Positions 8,500 through 16,798 of a DNA stretch of 30,337 nt are shown one piece after another; the first letter of the stretch is position 1, and each line of letters begins with the position of its first letter. The position numbers were made by a program, and so were the translations under genes. The notes beneath the pieces are model-generated. The model was not told the DNA's origin, did no database searches, and worked only from the letters and a program-made list of their open reading frames with translations. Origin of the DNA: Lachnospiraceae bacterium (GTDB lineage: Bacteria > Bacillota > Clostridia > Lachnospirales > Lachnospiraceae). The stretch lies in contig CAADYR010000105.1 of NCBI GenBank assembly GCA_900753305.1, positions 1 through 30,337 of the forward strand. Direction: 5' to 3'.

Positions 8500-9842
8500 A
8501 AGCAAGAACAACAACTTTGACAGAGGGTAAACCGATTCGATTGATTCTGCTGTTTGCCATTCCTGTTTTTCTGGGCAATCTTTTTCAAATTCTATATAGC
8601 CTCATTGATACCAAGATCGTAGGAAGTACACTGGGAGAAACAGCACTGGCTTCCGTAGGTTCTGTATCGACACTGTATAATCTTCTTACAGGTTTTTTTA
8701 ATGGCCTTTCTCTTGGATTCAGTGTGGTAATGGCACGTTATTATGGAAGTAAAGAAGAGAAGTCACTGAGACAGACGATTGCAGGATCGATCATGCTTGG
8801 GTTTGGTACCGCGATCGTACTGATCACATTAACGGCATTATTCTTAAATCCTATCCTTCGACTTCTTCAGGTGCCACAGGAACAATTCTCCATGTCCTAT
8901 GCCTACATCAGGGTTCTGGTATGGGGAATGTTTATTACACTGGCTTATAATTTGTGTGCCAATATGCTCAGGGCGATCGGCGATTCTGTAACACCGCTTA
9001 TTTTTCTGGTTTTATCGTCTTTTGTCAATGTAGCTTTGGATTATTTCTTTATACTGGGTTTACATATGGGAGTGGCAGGTGCAGCCTATGCAACAGTAAT
9101 CGCACAGTTTCTTTCTGTTGTACTTTGTATCTGGCGTATATATAGAGGTTTCCCGATTCTGCATGTGGGCAGGGAAGATTTCAGGATAGAAAAGGACAGA
9201 CTATGGACATTGTATCAGAATGGCTTATCCATGGGATTGATGTCCAGTCTGGTAAATTTTGGTACAGTGGTACTGCAGTCAGGTATCAATCAGTTGGGAA
9301 CATCTATTATTGTGGCGCATACAGCAGCCAGAAAAGTTTTTGAAATTTGGAATCTGCCGATCAGTGTATTGGGATCTTCCATGGCGACATACTGTGGACA
9401 GAACTATGGTGCAGGCAAGTACAGCAGGATCAGGGAAGGAATGAAGGGAGTGCTGGGTATAGGCTTTGTGTGGAGCGTGATCGTTATCATCATGGCACAT
9501 ACAATTTCACCATATCTGATCCGATTCATAGCCAGTACTGACAGCTCTGAAATCATTTACTGGGGCAGAACATATCTTGAACTGGATATGTCATTTATCC
9601 CTGTATGCGTTGGAATTGTGGTACTTCGTAATTCCATGCAGGGGTTTGGGGATTATAAAACTCCGGTTTTCTCAAGCTTTATTGAGCTTACAGGCAAACT
9701 GGTATTTACATTTACATTTGTCAGATTCTTTGGATATTGGGGAATTATCTGGGCAGAGCCTGTCATTTGGATTCTGATGGTAATTCCACTGATCATAAGA
9801 ACCTGGAAGAATCCGGTCATACATGCGGATGACATACGATAA
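8496..9842 (+). CDS. MATE-family efflux transporter (first of a tandem pair)
   Basis: This 448-residue integral membrane protein has about 12 hydrophobic helices in two similar halves. It starts with the family-typical TEGKPIRLILLFAIPVFLGN and carries the LYSLIDTKIVGSTLGETALA block of MATE proteins. Family members export cationic drugs, dyes or metabolites in exchange for Na+ or H+. The start codon sits in the last bases of the methyltransferase gene. A second MATE gene follows directly, and the two proteins are clearly related but not near-identical (this one has ARYYGSKEEKSLRQT where the other has ARFYGAKQEKDLKET). Whether they pair or act alone, and their substrate, cannot be told. Confidence 0.93.
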   Translation: MKARTTTLTEGKPIRLILLFAIPVFLGNLFQILYSLIDTKIVGSTLGETALASVGSVSTLYNLLTGFFNGLSLGFSVVMARYYGSKEEKSLRQTIAGSIMLGFGTAIVLITLTALFLNPILRLLQVPQEQFSMSYAYIRVLVWGMFITLAYNLCANMLRAIGDSVTPLIFLVLSSFVNVALDYFFILGLHMGVAGAAYATVIAQFLSVVLCIWRIYRGFPILHVGREDFRIEKDRLWTLYQNGLSMGLMSSLVNFGTVVLQSGINQLGTSIIVAHTAARKVFEIWNLPISVLGSSMATYCGQNYGAGKYSRIREGMKGVLGIGFVWSVIVIIMAHTISPYLIRFIASTDSSEIIYWGRTYLELDMSFIPVCVGIVVLRNSMQGFGDYKTPVFSSFIELTGKLVFTFTFVRFFGYWGIIWAEPVIWILMVIPLIIRTWKNPVIHADDIR

Positions 9843-9863
9843 TACATAGAAAGGGGTATGTAT

Positions 9864-11219
9864 GTGAAAAAATATGAAATGGATATGTGCAGCGGCTCCA
9901 TTTTTCAAAAAATGCTGATTTTTGCGCTGCCACTGATGTGTTCCAGCATTTTACAGCTTTTGTTCAATGCCGCAGATATTGTGGTTGTAGGGCGCTTTGC
10001 AGGGGATAATGCATTAGCTGCAGTTGGCTCCAATACTGCACTGATCAATCTTCTGACCAATCTTTTTGTTGGTCTATCTATCGGTTCTAATGTTTTGACA
10101 GCCAGATTTTATGGTGCAAAACAGGAAAAAGACCTGAAAGAAACGGTTCATACTTCCATGATGCTCAGTATTTACAGTGGTATTCTGCTGACTGTAATAG
10201 GAATCCTGGCAGCTAGACAGATCCTGACATGGATGCAGGCACCGGAAGAAGTTATAGGACTTGCAGTTGTCTATTTAAGAATTTACTTTCTGGGCATGAC
10301 ATCTACCATGATCTATAACTTTGGCAGTGCTATTCTCAGGGCAATCGGAGATACCAAAAGACCGCTGTATTATTTATTTGAAGCAGGGGTAGTCAATGTT
10401 ATCCTGAATCTGGTCTTTGTGATCGTATTTAAGATGGGTGTAGCAGGCGTTGCCATCGCAACTGCTATTTCCCAGACAATATCTGCATTTCTGGTTGTAC
10501 GCTGTCTTATGAGAGAACAGGGAGCTATCAGACTGGAACTGAAAGAACTTCGTATCGAAAAAGACAAGCTGATACGTATTATGCAGATAGGACTTCCGGC
10601 AGGATTTCAGGGCATTGTCTTTTCTCTGTCCAATGTAGTTATCCAGTCAGCAATCAATTCCTTTGGCGCAATTGCGGTTGCAGGAAATTCAGCAGCAGCC
10701 AACATTGAAGGATTTGTTTATATGGCAATGAACGCCTTTTATCAGGCAACAATATCCTTTACCAGCCAGAATTATGGTGCGAAGAAGATGGATCGTATCA
10801 ATAAAATTCTGTTTGCCGGGGAAGTATATGCGATTGCAACAGGTCTGATCCTGGGTAATCTGGCAGTTATATTCGGCGAACAGTTGTTAAGCATCTATTC
10901 TACCAGCCCGGAGGTCATTGCAGCAGGAATGGTAAGACTTAGATATATCTGTAAGCTGTATTTCCTATGCGGTATCATGGATGTGTTCGTAGGTTCACTT
11001 AGAGGAATCGGTTACTCGATCATGCCAATGATCGTTTCACTGGTCGGCGCCTGTGGATTGAGACTTGTATGGCTGGCAACGGTTTTTCAGATTCCACAGT
11101 ATCATACACAGGACATCATATATCTGTCCTATCCGATCACATGGACAATTACATTTACAGTGCATGCATTGTGTTTTATATGGGCCAGAAGACGAATTGA
11201 GAAGAAACAGGAGGAGTGA
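9864..11219 (+). CDS. MATE-family efflux transporter (second of a tandem pair)
   Basis: About 451 residues, with 12 predicted helices and MATE signatures (LFNAADIVVVGRFAGDNALAAVG, TSQNYGAKK). The start is placed at GTG 9864 because AAGGGG (9851-9856) lies 7 bases before it. The in-frame ATG at 9858 is only one base from that site, and a further ATG at 9862 is out of frame. Only about 20 bases separate it from the first MATE gene, and there is no terminator between them. The helix order and the repeated AGVAxATxI block in the middle of each half match the upstream paralogue. Substrate is unknown; the context (argC, aminotransferase) might suggest metabolite export, but that is a guess. Confidence 0.9.
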   Translation: MKKYEMDMCSGSIFQKMLIFALPLMCSSILQLLFNAADIVVVGRFAGDNALAAVGSNTALINLLTNLFVGLSIGSNVLTARFYGAKQEKDLKETVHTSMMLSIYSGILLTVIGILAARQILTWMQAPEEVIGLAVVYLRIYFLGMTSTMIYNFGSAILRAIGDTKRPLYYLFEAGVVNVILNLVFVIVFKMGVAGVAIATAISQTISAFLVVRCLMREQGAIRLELKELRIEKDKLIRIMQIGLPAGFQGIVFSLSNVVIQSAINSFGAIAVAGNSAAANIEGFVYMAMNAFYQATISFTSQNYGAKKMDRINKILFAGEVYAIATGLILGNLAVIFGEQLLSIYSTSPEVIAAGMVRLRYICKLYFLCGIMDVFVGSLRGIGYSIMPMIVSLVGACGLRLVWLATVFQIPQYHTQDIIYLSYPITWTITFTVHALCFIWARRRIEKKQEE

Positions 11220-11224
11220 GTATT

Positions 11225-12400
11225 ATGTCACAGATAGGATCAAAAAGAATCAGCGAGCATTTTGGAACAGGTATTTTTGCAGAACTGAATGCAAAAAGAG
11301 ATGAAATGGAGAAACAGGGGCGTAAACTCTATAATTTATTTGTAGGAACACCTGATTTTGCACCTGCCCCACATATTATGGAAGCTGTACAGAAAAGTGC
11401 AGCCAATCCGGAAGATTATAAATATTCACTGATCGATATTCCGGAACTGCTGGATGCCGTAGTGGATTACTACCAGGAGCGTTTCGGTGTCAGAATTACA
11501 CAGGATATGATAACAGGAGTACATGGTTCACAGGAAGGAATCGGACATGTATGCATGGCTTTGTGTGACCCGGGAGATGTTGTACTGCTTCCCAATCCCG
11601 GTTATCCCATTTTTGAGGCAGGGGCTTATCTGGCACAGGCAGAGCAGTACTTCTATGATTTGAAAGCTGAGAATCATTTTCTGCCTGTCCTTTCAGAAAT
11701 TCCGGAGGATATCGCCAGACGTGCTAAAGTGATGATCGTATCTTATCCGTACAATCCTGTCTGCAAGACAGCTCCGGCATCTTTCTATGATGAACTGATC
11801 GCTTTTGCAAAGAAATATGATATTTTCATTATTCATGATAACGCATATTCAGATATTATATTTGATGGCAGAGTAGGAGGTTCTTTCCTGCAGCATGAAG
11901 GTGCGGCAGAGGTAGGTGCTGAATTTTTCTCATTATCCAAGTCTTTTAATGTAACAGGAGCCAGAATATCCTTTATGATCGGTAGAAAAGATGCAGTTGA
12001 TGCTATGAAACTGTTACGCTCCCAGATTGATTTTGGTACATTTATTCCTATCCAGAGGGCAGCAATTGCAGCTCTTCGTGGATCAAGGGACTATGTAAAA
12101 GAACAGTGCAGAAAATATCAGGAACGAAGAGATGCTCTCTGTGGAGGCTTTAGAAAGATTGGATGGAATGTTCCGGACAGTGAAGGTACAATGTTCGTAT
12201 GGGCGCCTATTCCGGAGGGATATCATTCTTCCAGAGAATTTGCCATGGAGCTGGTAGAGAAAGCAGGTGTACTGTGTACACCGGGAGATGCATTTGGAAG
12301 TCTTGGTGAGGGATATGTGAGATTTGCGCTGGTCCTGCCGCCGGAAGAACTGGAGAAAGCAGTACAGGAAGTTGCCAAAAGCGGTGTACTGCACAGATAG
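11225..12400 (+). CDS. Class I/II PLP-dependent aminotransferase (LL-diaminopimelate/alanine aminotransferase-like)
   Basis: A fold-type I aminotransferase of 391 residues from ATG 11225, chosen over GTG 11216 because AGGAGG (11209-11214) is 10 bases upstream of the ATG but overlaps the region of the GTG. Pyridoxal phosphate contacts are visible: Asn177 in YPYNPVCK, Asp205 in IIHDNAYSD, the Schiff-base Lys239 in SLSKSFNVTGARISF, and Arg247. A C-terminal Arg in YVRFALV should bind the substrate carboxylate. The FVGTPDFAPAPHI start and the SLSKSFNxTGxR block resemble enzymes annotated as DapL or alanine aminotransferase. It follows the second MATE gene by 5 bases. The amino-acid substrate cannot be fixed without comparison. 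Confidence 0.9.
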   Translation: MSQIGSKRISEHFGTGIFAELNAKRDEMEKQGRKLYNLFVGTPDFAPAPHIMEAVQKSAANPEDYKYSLIDIPELLDAVVDYYQERFGVRITQDMITGVHGSQEGIGHVCMALCDPGDVVLLPNPGYPIFEAGAYLAQAEQYFYDLKAENHFLPVLSEIPEDIARRAKVMIVSYPYNPVCKTAPASFYDELIAFAKKYDIFIIHDNAYSDIIFDGRVGGSFLQHEGAAEVGAEFFSLSKSFNVTGARISFMIGRKDAVDAMKLLRSQIDFGTFIPIQRAAIAALRGSRDYVKEQCRKYQERRDALCGGFRKIGWNVPDSEGTMFVWAPIPEGYHSSREFAMELVEKAGVLCTPGDAFGSLGEGYVRFALVLPPEELEKAVQEVAKSGVLHR

Positions 12401-12427
12401 ACAGATTACAGAAAGGTATGGCGGTCA

Positions 12428-12775
12428 ATGAAAATACAGGAAATTTATGAACAGATGGGAATAGATTATGAACAGATTCTTGACAGATTCGGAGACGAGG
12501 AACTGTTGTGCAAGTATTTAAATAAATTTATGAAAGAGCAAAGCTTCGTAAAGTTACAGGAGAGTATGGAAACGGGAAATGCAGAGGAAGCATTTGAAGC
12601 AGTTCATGCTCTAAAAGGAATCTGTCTGACCCTGGGCTTTCATGATCTGTATTCAGCCAGTTACAAATTAACAGAAGTACTTAGAAATGGTGAATTGACC
12701 GGCAGTGATGAACCATATCAGGAAGTGATATCGGAATATCAAAGACTGATAATGATGATTGAAACAATTGAATGA
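12428..12775 (+). CDS. Hpt histidine-containing phosphotransfer protein
   Basis: A stand-alone 115-residue helical protein. The Hpt core is AFEAVHALKGICLTLGF, with phosphoacceptor His60, followed by the helix SASYKLTEVLRNG typical of the four-helix bundle. Hpt proteins relay phosphoryl groups between receiver domains in multistep phosphorelays. The gene is the last of the argC run, 27 bases after the aminotransferase, and its ribosome binding site is unremarkable. No sensor kinase or full receiver is in the window. A relic of a receiver domain lies 144 bases downstream, so the gene may once have sat beside a hybrid kinase. Its partner now must be elsewhere, or it is an orphan. Confidence 0.85.
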   Translation: MKIQEIYEQMGIDYEQILDRFGDEELLCKYLNKFMKEQSFVKLQESMETGNAEEAFEAVHALKGICLTLGFHDLYSASYKLTEVLRNGELTGSDEPYQEVISEYQRLIMMIETIE

Positions 12776-12919
12776 TTGATGTCTGCACGAACTATGTGTG
12801 TGATCAAATAAAAGAAGTGCGAAAATTTACATAACAAGGAGTGAATTGCCTTTAAATTTACAAATTGCGGAAAGGCAAGGTTATAATAATGAATAGTTAT
12901 CTGGCATTATTATAATGGT
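12776..12919. other. Intergenic stretch with an 8-bp inverted repeat and a -10-like box
   Basis: No gene is seen. TTGCCTTT (12846-12853) and AAAGGCAA (12871-12878) form an 8-bp inverted repeat around a 17-base loop. A TATAAT (12882-12887) follows immediately, with a TTTACA 19 bases upstream of it. This could be a leftover regulated promoter that once drove the decayed receiver gene, but the evidence is thin. Confidence 0.3.
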
Positions 12920-13042
12920 GCACAACAGGCTGCTTTTGATGAGGATGTGAAAAGGTCGCTTTCAAGTGGTATGAATGGTCATTTGTCCAAGCAGGTTAAT
13001 ATCAGCAAACTGAAAGAAATGCTTGCAAGCATGTCAGGATAA
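12920..13042 (+). pseudogene. Relic of a response-regulator receiver domain (C-terminal end)
   Basis: The frame reads AQQAAFDEDVKRSLSSGMNG followed by HLSKQVNISKLKEMLASMSG and a TAA stop. This matches the end of receiver domains in hybrid histidine kinases (TANAFDEDVKRSLEAGMNGHLSKPV-type), including the conserved Lys; the usual Pro after it is Gln. The frame is closed by a TGA at 12890-12892 and offers no ATG, GTG or TTG ahead of the homologous part, so it is a truncated remnant rather than a small gene. It lies just past the Hpt gene, fitting loss of a former phosphorelay kinase. Confidence 0.75.
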
Positions 13043-13049
13043 ATTTGTG

Positions 13050-13078
13050 TTGCGAAAATGTTTTATATGTGTTATCGT
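13050..13078 (+). promoter_or_regulatory. Possible promoter for the AgcS symporter gene
   Basis: TTGCGA (13050-13055) and TATCGT (13073-13078) are separated by exactly 17 bases; each matches 4 of 6 consensus positions. They lie about 85 bases ahead of the symporter start. The match is modest. Confidence 0.3.
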
Positions 13079-13161
13079 AAATTTATTCATCATTATGGTA
13101 AAGCGCTAAAGCGTAAATTGCCGTCGGATGAAATATATTTTTACATGAGGAGAATAAGTAT

Positions 13162-14565
13162 ATGGACACATTCAGCAACTTTTTATCCAAAGTCGATGAC
13201 CTGGTATGGGGATTGCCACTGATTATTCTGATTCTTGCAACAGGTATATTCCTGACAATCCGGTTAAAGGGTATACAGATCACACAACTTCCGAGAGCAA
13301 TCAGGAATCTCGCAGCGAATGAAAAAAGTGGTACAGAAGGAGAAGTATCGAGCTTTGCAGCTTTATGTACTGCACTTTCTGCAACAATCGGTACCGGTAA
13401 TATTGTAGGTGTTGCGACTGCGATCGTAGCAGGTGGACCAGGAGCATTGTTCTGGATGTGGATGGCTGCACTGGTAGGAACGGCAACGAAATATTCAGAA
13501 TGTCTGCTTGCTGTAAAATACCGTGTGGTAGAGAAGGATGGACATATTATTGGAGGACCATTCTATTACATAGAAAAAGGCATGGGAGAGAAGTGGAAAT
13601 GGCTTGCCAGGATCTTCGCATTTCTTGGCGTATGTGTAGGTTTGTTCGGTATTGGTACTTTCTCACAGATCAATGGTATCACCAGTGCTGTGAATAACTT
13701 CTTTGATGCAGGAAATACCCATATGGTTGAAATATTAGGTCATTCTTATTCCTGGAGTGTTGTAATATCAGGTATTCTGGTGACTGTCTGTGTCGCACTT
13801 GTACTTATCGGTGGATTACAGAGAATATCCAGTGTTGCACAGGTTATTGTGCCTTTTATGGCAATTACCTATGTTGCGGCAGCATTGCTGATTCTGATAT
13901 TCAATTTTAAGGCAATTCCGGGAGCAATTGTAACGATCGTACAGAGTGCCTTTGGTATGAGAGCTGTTGCAGGTGGAGCAATTGGTGCTATGATCATAGC
14001 AATGCAGAAAGGTATTGCAAGAGGTATTTTCTCTAATGAAGCAGGTATTGGTAGTGCACCTATCGCGGCAGCAGCAGCGCAGACAGATCAACCTGCACAA
14101 CAGGGATTGATATCCATGATGGGAACGATCATTGACACGCTGATCATCTGTACCATGACGGGATTATCCATTGTTATCACAGGGGCATGGGATATGGGAC
14201 TGGAAGGAGTAGCAGTTACAACCAAGGCATTTCAGATCGGACTTCCTTTTCCTGATGTGGCAGCATCCTTTATTCTGATGGTATGTCTGGTATTTTTTGC
14301 ATTTACAACGATCCTTGGATGGGATTATTACAGTGAACGTTGCCTGGAGTATCTGACAGGGCATAACCAGAAGGCAGTGAAGGCCTATCGCTGGCTCTAC
14401 ATTGCCTGTGTATTCATTGGACCATATATGACTGTCAGTGAAGTATGGACGATTGCAGATATTTTCAATGGACTGATGGCAATTCCAAACCTGATCGCAC
14501 TGCTGGCATTGAGCAGAGTAGTTGTTGCAGAGACGAAGAAATATCTGGACAACATTAAGAAATAG
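13162..14565 (+). CDS. Sodium:alanine (or glycine) symporter, AgcS family
   Basis: A 467-residue multi-helix membrane protein of the amino acid:cation symporter family, which imports alanine or glycine with Na+. Signatures seen include the block ATIGTGNIVGVATAIVAGGPG around residues 74-94, then FWMWMAALVGTATKYSEC, GGPFYYIEKGMG, and the later IFSNEAGIGSAPIAAAAAQT block. Length is normal. GAGGAGA (13146-13152) lies 9 bases before the ATG. It appears to be transcribed alone after the receiver relic. No riboswitch-like leader (for example glycine aptamer GGAG repeats) is obvious in the 120 bases upstream. Confidence 0.94.
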   Translation: MDTFSNFLSKVDDLVWGLPLIILILATGIFLTIRLKGIQITQLPRAIRNLAANEKSGTEGEVSSFAALCTALSATIGTGNIVGVATAIVAGGPGALFWMWMAALVGTATKYSECLLAVKYRVVEKDGHIIGGPFYYIEKGMGEKWKWLARIFAFLGVCVGLFGIGTFSQINGITSAVNNFFDAGNTHMVEILGHSYSWSVVISGILVTVCVALVLIGGLQRISSVAQVIVPFMAITYVAAALLILIFNFKAIPGAIVTIVQSAFGMRAVAGGAIGAMIIAMQKGIARGIFSNEAGIGSAPIAAAAAQTDQPAQQGLISMMGTIIDTLIICTMTGLSIVITGAWDMGLEGVAVTTKAFQIGLPFPDVAASFILMVCLVFFAFTTILGWDYYSERCLEYLTGHNQKAVKAYRWLYIACVFIGPYMTVSEVWTIADIFNGLMAIPNLIALLALSRVVVAETKKYLDNIKK

Positions 14566-14636
14566 AAGTGGTTTAGAAGTTTAATGAATAAGCTTCAGGT
14601 ACGCCGCAAGTTATTTTTAAAGGTGTTAAATTATAT

Positions 14637-15269
14637 ATGAGAGAATATTTTAAATTGAATGCTGTTCCTATAATTATAGAGGTTGCTTTTATTACATCTT
14701 GTTTAATGATTCCTGGGGAATATTTCATTTATACTAACTTTGGATTTTATTTATTGCTGTTGATATACTTCCTGATAAAAAAAGAATTTTCAATCAGAGA
14801 ATGGCTGGTTAGTTTGAAAAGTGGAAAAAAATTCTGGAAGCAGGTTATTGTGACAACGGTTTTCTTTATGATGGCTTTTATCATAACAGGTGTTCTCGAA
14901 AGCTTTTGCCCGAACCTGAATACAGGTACGATCGGATTGAGAAGAGATACCTGGCTGAAACTGATCATATTTGCAATATCCACAATACTGTTGCCGCCCA
15001 TTACAGAAGAAATATTTTATCGAAGAAATATGATTTCTTTCAGAAATAAGAAAATACTCGTAGTGACATCAATTTTGGGAATGTTTTTATATGCTTTAGA
15101 ACATTCGCTGTCAATGTGGGGAATATTTCTGACTATGATATGGGCGTTGCCATTAACTGTTTCGTATGTACGAACAAAAAATATATATGTCCCAATGACT
15201 GCTCACTTCATAAGCAATCTAATCGGTAACGGACTTGATGTTGTTATGACTGTGGTAGCGTGGCTGTGA
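14637..15269 (+). CDS. CPBP-family intramembrane metalloprotease (CAAX/Abi-like)
   Basis: A 210-residue membrane protein with six or so hydrophobic helices. The family motifs are present in order: TEEIFYRR (EExxxR), then YALEH (a variant of FxxxH), then HFISN (HxxxN). These supply the Glu and His residues of the intramembrane active site. Bacterial CPBP proteins are often linked to bacteriocin self-immunity or maturation of small peptides, but no bacteriocin gene is visible here. AAAGGTG precedes the ATG by 11 bases. It lies 71 bases after the symporter and just before a strong terminator. Function beyond the family is unknown. Confidence 0.85.
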   Translation: MREYFKLNAVPIIIEVAFITSCLMIPGEYFIYTNFGFYLLLLIYFLIKKEFSIREWLVSLKSGKKFWKQVIVTTVFFMMAFIITGVLESFCPNLNTGTIGLRRDTWLKLIIFAISTILLPPITEEIFYRRNMISFRNKKILVVTSILGMFLYALEHSLSMWGIFLTMIWALPLTVSYVRTKNIYVPMTAHFISNLIGNGLDVVMTVVAWL

Positions 15270-15314
15270 TTATAATTTAGGATTATCCGTCAAAAATCAC
15301 GTACGCATTCTGAT

Positions 15315-15358
15315 CGATACCATATAGATGAAACTATCTATACGGTATCGCCTTTTTT
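15315..15358 (+). terminator. Strong intrinsic terminator after the CPBP protease gene
   Basis: CGATACCATATAGAT (15315-15329) pairs with ATCTATACGGTATCG (15336-15350) with a single A-C mismatch and a 6-base loop, and is followed by CC and six T. It closes the symporter-protease block. Confidence 0.9.
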
Positions 15359-15383
15359 ATGTTAAAATATCTAAAAAGGTCAG

Positions 15384-15662
15384 GTGATAATTGTGAAGGC
15401 AGAAGAGGTCATAGAAGAAGTAGCAGATTTATGTAGACAATTTCAGGCAAAAAAGGTGATTTTATACGGATCAAGAGCAAAGGGAACAGCCCGGGAACGG
15501 AGTGATATAGATATAGCAGTATCTGGTGTGAAGAATTTTGGATTGCTTGTTGAAAAAGTGGAAGAATTGCCAACACTTTATAGTGTGGATATAATAAATA
15601 TGGATACCTGTAGAAATCAACTATTATTGGAGGATATTAAACAATATGGACGAGAGATTTAA
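15384..15662 (+). CDS. MNT-type minimal nucleotidyltransferase (antitoxin/partner of HEPN protein)
   Basis: A 92-residue protein with the minimal nucleotidyltransferase signature GSRAKGTARERSDIDIAV (about residues 30-47), that is GS followed by DxD. The likely start is GTG 15384, with AAAAAGG 4-5 bases upstream, or GTG 15393, with its own AGGTG. Proteins of this size are the MNT half of MNT-HEPN modules; in the MntA-HepT type VII toxin-antitoxin branch the MNT protein AMPylates the HEPN toxin on a Tyr to silence it. The following HEPN frame starts inside this gene (17-base overlap), so the two are coupled. The active-site residues look intact here, unlike its partner. Biological role beyond the pair is unknown. 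Confidence 0.85.
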   Translation: MIIVKAEEVIEEVADLCRQFQAKKVILYGSRAKGTARERSDIDIAVSGVKNFGLLVEKVEELPTLYSVDIINMDTCRNQLLLEDIKQYGREI

Positions 15663-16052
15663 CAGACGATTTATGTCTTTTTGCAATTCACTGGATGCAT
15701 TGGCAGAGGCAAGACAGCGAGATCTTTCGGATTCCTTTGTATTGAGTGGAACCAGTGCCAAATTCAGTATTACATTTGATTTATCCTGGAAAGTAATGAA
15801 GGACATATTAGTACAGTATTATGCAATCACGGGTTTTGTGGCTGGTTCGCCAAGGAAAGTGCTTAGAGAATCTTATAAAGCAAATTTAATTTCAGATGAT
15901 GCATGGAAATGTTAAAAGTAAGAAATGAGCTTACACATGATTATGATTGTGAAATTGTGAATGAGCACTATAATATGATTGTGGAGAAATATATTGATTT
16001 ATTTTATGACTTTGAGAAGGCTGTAAAACAGTTGAAAATAAACGAAGACTGA
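15646..16052 (+). pseudogene. HEPN / HI0074-type nucleotidyltransferase partner, frameshifted
   Basis: The first 88 codons (ATG 15646, GGAGG at 15629-15633) read as the HI0074 family: KFSITFDLSWKVMKDI, then GSPRKVLRESYKANLISDDAW. The frame then hits TAA at 15913-15915. The rest continues in another frame from about 15909: MLKVRNELTHDYDCEIVNEH and on to TGA 16050-16052. The shift can be repaired by one extra A in the AAA run at 15907-15909, which gives a normal-length protein of about 135 residues. The lost part contains RNELTHDY, an Rx4HxY motif, the RNase active site and AMPylation target in HepT-type toxins. The product as encoded would lack it. Sequencing error or programmed slippage are possible alternatives. 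Confidence 0.8.
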
Positions 16053-16149
16053 CAGAATTCTTGGGATGACAAGGCATGCAGGAAATTGTAATGATAAAGT
16101 ACTTAAAATGGGTAGGATAGCAAGCAAGATGATGGTGGGAGAGCAGAGT

Positions 16150-16650
16150 ATGATAAGAATTGAAGAAATACCGGTGGAGAGGATAGATGAGTTCTGGAAT
16201 ATTCATATCGGGTATTTAGTTGATGATGGGATTATTTCAGACGAGGAAGATATCGAGTATTTTTCAGGGGACGAATACAGAGAAATCATAAAGTCACATA
16301 TGATAAGGCAAAAAGATGGACATCACATGGTTTATTTTATGGATGATAATATAAAAATAGGAGCTGCACAGTATAATACTTATCAAAGTGAAGATGGTAA
16401 ATGTTTTATATTGGATTTCTGGGTTTTCCCTGAATACAGGGGAAATGGAACGGGGCATAAATGTTTTGAAGCTCTGGAAAATTACACAAGATCAGATGGA
16501 GCAAAGTATTATGAACTTAACAGCACAAAAGAAGATTCCATTCGATTTTGGAAGTCAAATGGATTTATAGAAAATGGCAAAGATGAATGGGATATGCCGT
16601 TATTTGAGAAGAAAGGTAAAGATATAGATAAGGTTAATATTCCAATTTAA
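16150..16650 (+). CDS. GNAT-family N-acetyltransferase
   Basis: A 166-residue protein from ATG 16150, preceded by GGTGGGAGAG. The frame is open back to 16066, but the extra 28 residues are not GNAT-like. The acetyl-CoA loop is PEYRGNGTGHKCFEAL (an RxxGxG motif), followed by YYELNSTKEDSIRFWKSNGF, the usual last strands with the FWxxxGF block. The acceptor substrate is unknown. It lies 97 bases after the broken HEPN gene, just before the collage of gene fragments. Base composition is AT-rich like the surrounding accessory stretch. Family is secure; function is not. Confidence 0.85.
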   Translation: MIRIEEIPVERIDEFWNIHIGYLVDDGIISDEEDIEYFSGDEYREIIKSHMIRQKDGHHMVYFMDDNIKIGAAQYNTYQSEDGKCFILDFWVFPEYRGNGTGHKCFEALENYTRSDGAKYYELNSTKEDSIRFWKSNGFIENGKDEWDMPLFEKKGKDIDKVNIPI

Positions 16651-16798
16651 AATATAATGTCTGTGTGTATCCATTGAAGGGTTAGTATCTTCCATAGAAA
16701 CATCCTGTATCTGATTTTCTCGTTCCGGCAAGGTATCGTCGCCAAAACTGCCGTCTTGAAGAGTTGAGTAAAGTTGTATAGGAAAGTGAATAGTTGCA
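16651..16798 (-). pseudogene. Unidentified coding-like fragment
   Basis: The plus strand is full of stops here, while one minus frame reads without interruption as FPIQLYSTLQDGSFGDD, then TLPERENQIQDVSMEDTN. It has no start codon and runs on into the antisense of the acetyltransferase gene. Composition suggests a gene piece, but no family is recognised and a second minus frame is also open, so this is tentative. It adjoins the permease fragment. Confidence 0.25.

Noticed and set aside
12846..12878. TTGCCTTT/AAAGGCAA hairpin as terminator of the argC operon
   Set aside because: Large 17-base loop and no T-run; more likely a regulatory repeat or chance.
13050..13161. Glycine riboswitch ahead of the AgcS symporter
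   Set aside because: Symporters of this family are often riboswitch-controlled, so it was looked for, but no paired glycine aptamer core is visible in the short leader.
14584..14610. Stem-loop after the AgcS gene (GAAGTTTA/TAAGCTTC) as terminator
   Set aside because: Only 8 bp with a wobble pair and no T-run.
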